Source: Phycisphaerales bacterium (GTDB lineage: Bacteria > Planctomycetota > Phycisphaerae > Phycisphaerales > UBA1924). Taken from it: a stretch of DNA of 64,000 nucleotides. The stretch is taken from positions 186,001-250,000 of the forward strand of contig CAJPFG010000031.1 in the NCBI GenBank assembly GCA_905339235.1, written 5' to 3'. How positions within the stretch are numbered: the first letter of the stretch is position 1; each line of letters opens with the position of its first letter. A program made the translations under genes and the position numbers. Shown one piece after another: positions 59,887 to 64,000 of the stretch. The notes beneath the pieces were generated by a model that was not told where the DNA came from, made no database searches, and was given only the letters and a program-made list of their open reading frames with translations.

Positions 59887-61508
59887 ACAAGCCCTTCGCC
59901 ATCACGCTCGACATCGGTTCGAGCCTGGCAAACAAGACCGGCACCTGGCGTACCCAGAAGCCCGTCTATGTAGATCGCCTCCCTCCCTGCAACCACGCCT
60001 GCCCCGCGGGAGAGAACATCCAGCAGTGGCTCTTCCACGCCGAGGAAGGAAACTACGAGGCCGCGTGGCGCGAGATCATGCAGAACAACCCCTTCCCCGC
60101 CATCATGGGACGGGCTTGCTATCACACCTGCGAGACCGCGTGCAACCGCGCCCAACTCGATCACGCCGTCGGCATCCACGCCATCGAACGCTTCCTCGGC
60201 GACGAAGCCATCCGCCGCGGCTGGAAAGTCGAACCCGCCGCGCCCCCCACCGGCAAGCACGTCCTCATCGTCGGCGCAGGCCCCTCCGGCCTCTCCGCCG
60301 CCTATCACCTCACTCTGCTGGGTCACAAGGTCACCATCTACGAGGCCGGCCCCCTCACCGGCGGGATGATGCGCTTCGGCATCCCCAAGTATCGCCTCCC
60401 GCGCGATGTCCTTGACGCCGAAGTGCGACGCATCCAGGACATGGGCGTCACCATCCGCCTCAACCACAAGGTCTCCGACCTCTCCCAGACCATGCGCGAT
60501 GAACGCTTCGACGCCGTCTTCCTCGCCGTCGGCGCTCACCTCGCCAAGCGCGCCTACATCCCCGCGGGCGACGCCTCCAAGATCCTCGACGCCCTCCAAC
60601 TCCTCCGCGGCGTGGAATCCGGCCAGCAGCCCCTCCTGGGCCGGCGCGTCCTGGTCTACGGCGGCGGAAACACCGCCATGGACGCCGCTCGCTCCGCCAA
60701 GCGCCTGGGCGCCAGCGAGGCCATCGTCGTCTACCGCCGCACCCGCGAGAAGATGCCCGCCCACGAGAGCGAAGTCCAGGACGCCATCGACGAGGGCGTC
60801 ATGTTCAAGTGGCTCTCCACCATCAAGGCCCAGGAAGACGGCGCGTTCACCATCGAGCGCATGAAGCTCGACGAGCACGGCAAGCCCCAGCCCACCGGCG
60901 AGTTCGAAACACTCGAGGCCGACTCCCTCGTTCTCGCCCTCGGCCAGGATGTCGATCTCTCCTTTCTCTCCCGCGTCGAGGGGCTCCACGTCGCCGACGG
61001 AATGGTCCGCGTCGGCCCCAACATGATGACGGGACACGCCGGCGTCTTCGCCGGCGGCGACATGGTCCCCGCCGAGCGCACGATCACCGTCGCCGTCGGC
61101 CATGGCAAGAAGGCCGCCCGCCACATCGACGCCTACCTCCGCGGCGTCGCCTACACCCCGCCCGCCAAGCACGAACTCGCGCAGTTCAAGAATCTCAACA
61201 CCTGGTACTACAGCGATGCGCCCGCGAAGGAGCAGCCCACCCTCGACCGCGCACGCCGCGAATCCACCTTCCAGGAAGTCGTCGGCGGTCTAACCGATGA
61301 CAACGCGCTCTTCGAGGCGCGCCGGTGCCTCTCCTGCGGCAACTGCTTCGAGTGCGACAACTGCTACGGGGTCTGCCCCGACAACGCGGTCATCAAACTC
61401 GGCCCGGGCCAGAGGTTCAGGTTCAACTACGACTACTGCAAGGGCTGCGGCCTCTGCGCCACCGAGTGCCCCTGCGGCGCCATCCGCATGGAGCCCGAAG
61501 AGATCTGA
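59883..61508 (+). CDS. GltD-like flavoprotein with C-terminal ferredoxin domain in the por operon
   Basis: 541 residues. An N-terminal domain typical of GltD-class oxidoreductases carries four cysteines (PPCNHACPAGENI, YHTCETACNRA). FAD motif VLIVGAGPSGLSAAYHLTLLG (about 125-145) and NAD(P)H motif VLVYGGGNTAMDAARSAKRLG follow. The final 60 residues (about 480-540) form a two-cluster ferredoxin: CLSCGNCFECDNC...CP and CKGCGLCATECP, resembling the PorD/delta subunit missing from this operon. Inference: links ferredoxin reduced by the oxidoreductase to NAD(P)H, or acts as its electron acceptor. Not a glutamate synthase, since no gltB is near. Confidence 0.85.
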   Translation: MNKPFAITLDIGSSLANKTGTWRTQKPVYVDRLPPCNHACPAGENIQQWLFHAEEGNYEAAWREIMQNNPFPAIMGRACYHTCETACNRAQLDHAVGIHAIERFLGDEAIRRGWKVEPAAPPTGKHVLIVGAGPSGLSAAYHLTLLGHKVTIYEAGPLTGGMMRFGIPKYRLPRDVLDAEVRRIQDMGVTIRLNHKVSDLSQTMRDERFDAVFLAVGAHLAKRAYIPAGDASKILDALQLLRGVESGQQPLLGRRVLVYGGGNTAMDAARSAKRLGASEAIVVYRRTREKMPAHESEVQDAIDEGVMFKWLSTIKAQEDGAFTIERMKLDEHGKPQPTGEFETLEADSLVLALGQDVDLSFLSRVEGLHVADGMVRVGPNMMTGHAGVFAGGDMVPAERTITVAVGHGKKAARHIDAYLRGVAYTPPAKHELAQFKNLNTWYYSDAPAKEQPTLDRARRESTFQEVVGGLTDDNALFEARRCLSCGNCFECDNCYGVCPDNAVIKLGPGQRFRFNYDYCKGCGLCATECPCGAIRMEPEEI

Positions 61509-61567
61509 CGCCCCCGTACACCCGCGCCGAGCGTGCAAGCCGCGCTCGAACATGCGATACTGCCCGC

Positions 61568-64000
61568 ATGTTCATCCTCCATTCCGCGCTCAACGCAGCG
61601 CTCATCGCCCTCGCCCTGCTCACGCTCACCGCCGGCGGCTGCGCCGCGCGCGCCTCCGTCGCTCCCGACCGGCTCGCCTGCGAGTTCCGCACCGACCCGC
61701 AGGGCATCGCGACCCCAACGCCGCGCCTTTCCTGGCGCCTCAACGCCACCGACCCGTCCCATCGCGGCGCCTCCCAAAGCGCCTACCGCGTCGTCGCCGC
61801 CGCAACTTCGACCGCCCTGAACAACGGCTCGCCACTCCTGTGGGACACCGGCATCGTCCGCACCACCAACCCCTCCGAACCGCTCTCCACCCGCGTCGAA
61901 TACGCCGGTCCGCCCCTCGCGTCCCGCGATAGCGCGTGGTGGAAAGTGCGCGTGTGGGACCAGGACGGCCGCGACTCCGGCTGGAGCACGCCCGCCACGT
62001 TCAGCCTCGGACTCCTCAAGCAGTCCGACTGGAAGGCTGCGTGGATCGGCTTGGACGACGCCCCCGCCGCCCCGCTCACCGCCGAAATCCGCGATGAACT
62101 CCGCCGCCGACCGTGGATCCGCCTGCCCGGGGGGCCCGCACGCAACGAGCGCGTCGCGTACTTCCGATCCGAGTTCGAACTCCCGTCCGCCTCCATCAAA
62201 GAGGCTTGGCTCGCCGGCACCGCCGACATGCTCGCGGACATCCACATTAACGGAGTCTCCCTCGGACAACTCGCCCGCTGGGAACTCCTACGCCCCATCG
62301 ACGTCTCCCGCGCCCTGACCCCCGGCCGCAACGCCATCGGCTTCCGCGTAGAAAATCACGACGGGCTCAACCCCGCCGTCTCCGGCACGCTGTTCATCCG
62401 CTTCGCCGACGGCAACGAACAGCGCGTCCAACTCGACAAGTCCTGGAAACTGGCCGAGTCCGCCGCCGACGGCTGGGACCGCGCGGGCTTCGACGAATCG
62501 ACCTGGACGCAGGTCGAGGAATCGCCCGGCCAACCCTGGGGCGGCTCGCGCAACACCGAACACTTCATGCCCCGCACGCCGTACCTCCGCACGACCTTCA
62601 CCACCGCCGGAAAACCAATCCGCCGCGCCACCCTCTACGCCACCGCCCTGGGCGTGTACGAGTGCCGCCTCAACGGGAAGCGCATCGGGGACGCCGAGTT
62701 CGCCCCCGGCTGGACCGAATACTCCAAGCGCGTCGAGCACCAGACGTACGACGTCACCGGCCTCATCACCCCGGGCGACAACTGCCTCGGCGCGGTCCTC
62801 GGCGACGGCTGGTACGCCGGCCTCATGGGCTACACCGGCCGCCGCCGCTTCTACGGCGGCCCCGCCCGCTTCATGTCCCAACTTGAGATCGAGTACTCCG
62901 ACGGCTCGCGTGAAACCATCGCCACCGGCCCCGCCTGGCGCGCCTTCTTCGGCCCCATCCTCTACACCGACAACTACATGGGCAGCGCCTATGACTCCCG
63001 ACTCGAAATCCCCGGCTGGGACACTCCCCGCTTCGACGCCGCCGCCTGGCGCCCTGTCGAAGTCGGCCTCGCGCAGACTCCGTCCCAGCGCCGCCAGGCC
63101 GACGTCACCGAAAAAATCCGCGCGGCCGTCTCGAACGGCAGAGTCTCCCTCCTCGTCGGCCCCGCCGCGCTCGGCGACCCGGCCTTTGGCGTCGTCAAGG
63201 CCCTCACCGTCGAATACACCATCGGTGAAAAAAACGCCACCGTCACGCTGCCCGAAGGCCAGACTCTCGCCCTTCCCCGCCCCGGCGAATCCGGCTCGCT
63301 CGCCATCACCAAGGCCGTCTTCGCCGAGCCCCCCGCCCCTCCGCTCCCGCCCTTCGTCATCGAGCCCCAGCGCTCCGAACCCGTGCGGCGCTTCGAGGAA
63401 CTCCCCGCCCTGACCATCACGCAGCCTCGCCCGGGCTGCTTCGTCTTCGACCTCGGCCAGAACATGGTCGGCTGGGCGCGGCTCAAAGTCACCGGCGTCC
63501 GCGGCCAGCGCCTCGTCGTCCGCCACGCCGAGATGCTCAACCCCGACGGAACCCTTTACACCTCTAACCTCCGCGGCGCTACCGCCACCGACTTCTTCAC
63601 GCTCAAGGGCGGCGAGGAGATCCTCGAACCTCCCTTCACCTTCCACGGCTTCCGCTACGTCGAGATCACCGGCCTTCCCGCTTCGGCTCGCCCCGAACCT
63701 TCCATGGTCACCGGCATCGTCGCCCACTCGGCGCTGACCCCTGCCGGGTCGTTCACGTGCTCCAATCCGCTCGTCAACCGCCTCGTCCACAACATCGTCT
63801 GGGGCCAGAAGGGCAACTACTTCGAAGTCCCCACCGACTGCCCCCAGCGCGACGAGCGCCTGGGCTGGACCGGGGACGCCCAGTTCTTCGTCAACACCGC
63901 CGCGTACACCTTCGACATCGCCTCCTTCATGTCCCGCTGGCTCAAGACGCTCAACAAGGACGCCCAGTTCGAGGACGGCACCTTCGCGCACGTCGCGCCC
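61568..64000 (+). CDS. Secreted alpha-L-rhamnosidase, GH78 family (3' end beyond window)
   Basis: At least 811 residues from ATG 61568. Lipoprotein-type signal FILHSALNAALIALALLTLTAGGC with the lipobox at LTAGGC (Cys about 25). N-terminal Fn3-like domain (about 35-140: TPRLSWRLNATDP, WDTGIVRTT, WWKVRVWDQDGRDSGWS), then two beta-sandwich regions carrying GVYECRLNGKRIGDAEFAPGWTEY and GDGWYAGLMG, a rhamnosidase concanavalin-like domain with CFVFDLGQNMVGW, and the start of the catalytic alpha/alpha barrel with PTDCPQRDERLGWTGDAQFF, a GH78 hallmark. The end of the barrel and the stop are outside. It probably releases rhamnose from plant or algal glycans. No neighbouring sugar genes are visible yet. 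Confidence 0.9.
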   Translation, partial: MFILHSALNAALIALALLTLTAGGCAARASVAPDRLACEFRTDPQGIATPTPRLSWRLNATDPSHRGASQSAYRVVAAATSTALNNGSPLLWDTGIVRTTNPSEPLSTRVEYAGPPLASRDSAWWKVRVWDQDGRDSGWSTPATFSLGLLKQSDWKAAWIGLDDAPAAPLTAEIRDELRRRPWIRLPGGPARNERVAYFRSEFELPSASIKEAWLAGTADMLADIHINGVSLGQLARWELLRPIDVSRALTPGRNAIGFRVENHDGLNPAVSGTLFIRFADGNEQRVQLDKSWKLAESAADGWDRAGFDESTWTQVEESPGQPWGGSRNTEHFMPRTPYLRTTFTTAGKPIRRATLYATALGVYECRLNGKRIGDAEFAPGWTEYSKRVEHQTYDVTGLITPGDNCLGAVLGDGWYAGLMGYTGRRRFYGGPARFMSQLEIEYSDGSRETIATGPAWRAFFGPILYTDNYMGSAYDSRLEIPGWDTPRFDAAAWRPVEVGLAQTPSQRRQADVTEKIRAAVSNGRVSLLVGPAALGDPAFGVVKALTVEYTIGEKNATVTLPEGQTLALPRPGESGSLAITKAVFAEPPAPPLPPFVIEPQRSEPVRRFEELPALTITQPRPGCFVFDLGQNMVGWARLKVTGVRGQRLVVRHAEMLNPDGTLYTSNLRGATATDFFTLKGGEEILEPPFTFHGFRYVEITGLPASARPEPSMVTGIVAHSALTPAGSFTCSNPLVNRLVHNIVWGQKGNYFEVPTDCPQRDERLGWTGDAQFFVNTAAYTFDIASFMSRWLKTLNKDAQFEDGTFAHVAP

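Overview
The window is high-GC DNA that looks like a planctomycete chromosome, probably of the Phycisphaerae. Points in favour are an ECF sigma factor translationally coupled to a TPR-bearing Ser/Thr kinase, a BlaI-type repressor next to an M56 peptidase, DUF1844 and DUF3553 proteins, an ExbB/ExbD operon ending in a giant beta-propeller/alpha-toroid protein, and tRNAs without an encoded CCA. This assignment is an inference from gene content.

Layout. 1-5963 (minus): miaB (runs off the left edge), succinate dehydrogenase sdhCAB and a DUF1844 gene. 6062-18899 (plus): a parvulin-like lipoprotein, a YraN nuclease-fold protein, a BlaI/M56 regulatory pair with a recognisable promoter and operator, then TPR protein, ExbB, ExbD and an 1152-residue envelope protein. 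18912-26462: tRNA-Ser(CGA), AbgT transporter, CoaC-like flavoprotein, RpoZ, two small plus-strand genes, tRNA-Ser(GCT), and a copper module (CopA and CsoR with its palindromic operator). 26623-31019 (minus): polyprenyl-phosphate sugar-1-phosphate transferase, FAD oxidoreductase, GT4 glycosyltransferase, MscL. 31243-34262: sigma factor and kinase.

34369-44608 is an integrated mobile element. It sits in the 3' end of tRNA-Met(CAT) and is bounded by perfect 44-bp direct repeats (attL and attR). It carries a tyrosine integrase, two overlapping excisionase-like HTH genes, an archaeo-eukaryotic-type primase, an iteron/inverted-repeat cluster that looks like a replication origin, a P27-type small terminase and an HK97 major capsid protein. 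There is no large terminase, portal, prohead protease or tail gene. This is the make-up of a phage satellite rather than a complete prophage. Its right end carries a two-gene cassette with overlapping start and stop codons: a ThsB-like TIR protein and a four-helix membrane protein with two SLATT-type halves. It is a candidate TIR-signalling, membrane-effector anti-phage system and the most interesting item in the window.

44691-54857 (minus): seven genes for a membrane-bound Hyf/complex I-like complex (two HyfB paralogues, HyfC, HyfE, HyfF, HyfG, and HyfI fused to a ferredoxin domain), preceded by an HTH-PTS EIIA protein. HyfG lacks the cysteine motifs that hold the NiFe centre, so this is probably an energy-converting hydrogenase-related (Ehr) complex rather than a hydrogenase. 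57037-61508 (plus): pyruvate/2-oxoacid:ferredoxin oxidoreductase gamma, alpha and beta subunits followed by a GltD-like flavoprotein with a C-terminal ferredoxin domain; reduced ferredoxin from this operon could feed the Ehr-like complex. Between the two are a DUF1275-STAS fusion and a DUF3788 gene. The right edge cuts a secreted GH78 alpha-L-rhamnosidase.

Many long open frames opposite or out of frame with these genes are by-products of the GC-rich codon usage and are not annotated.
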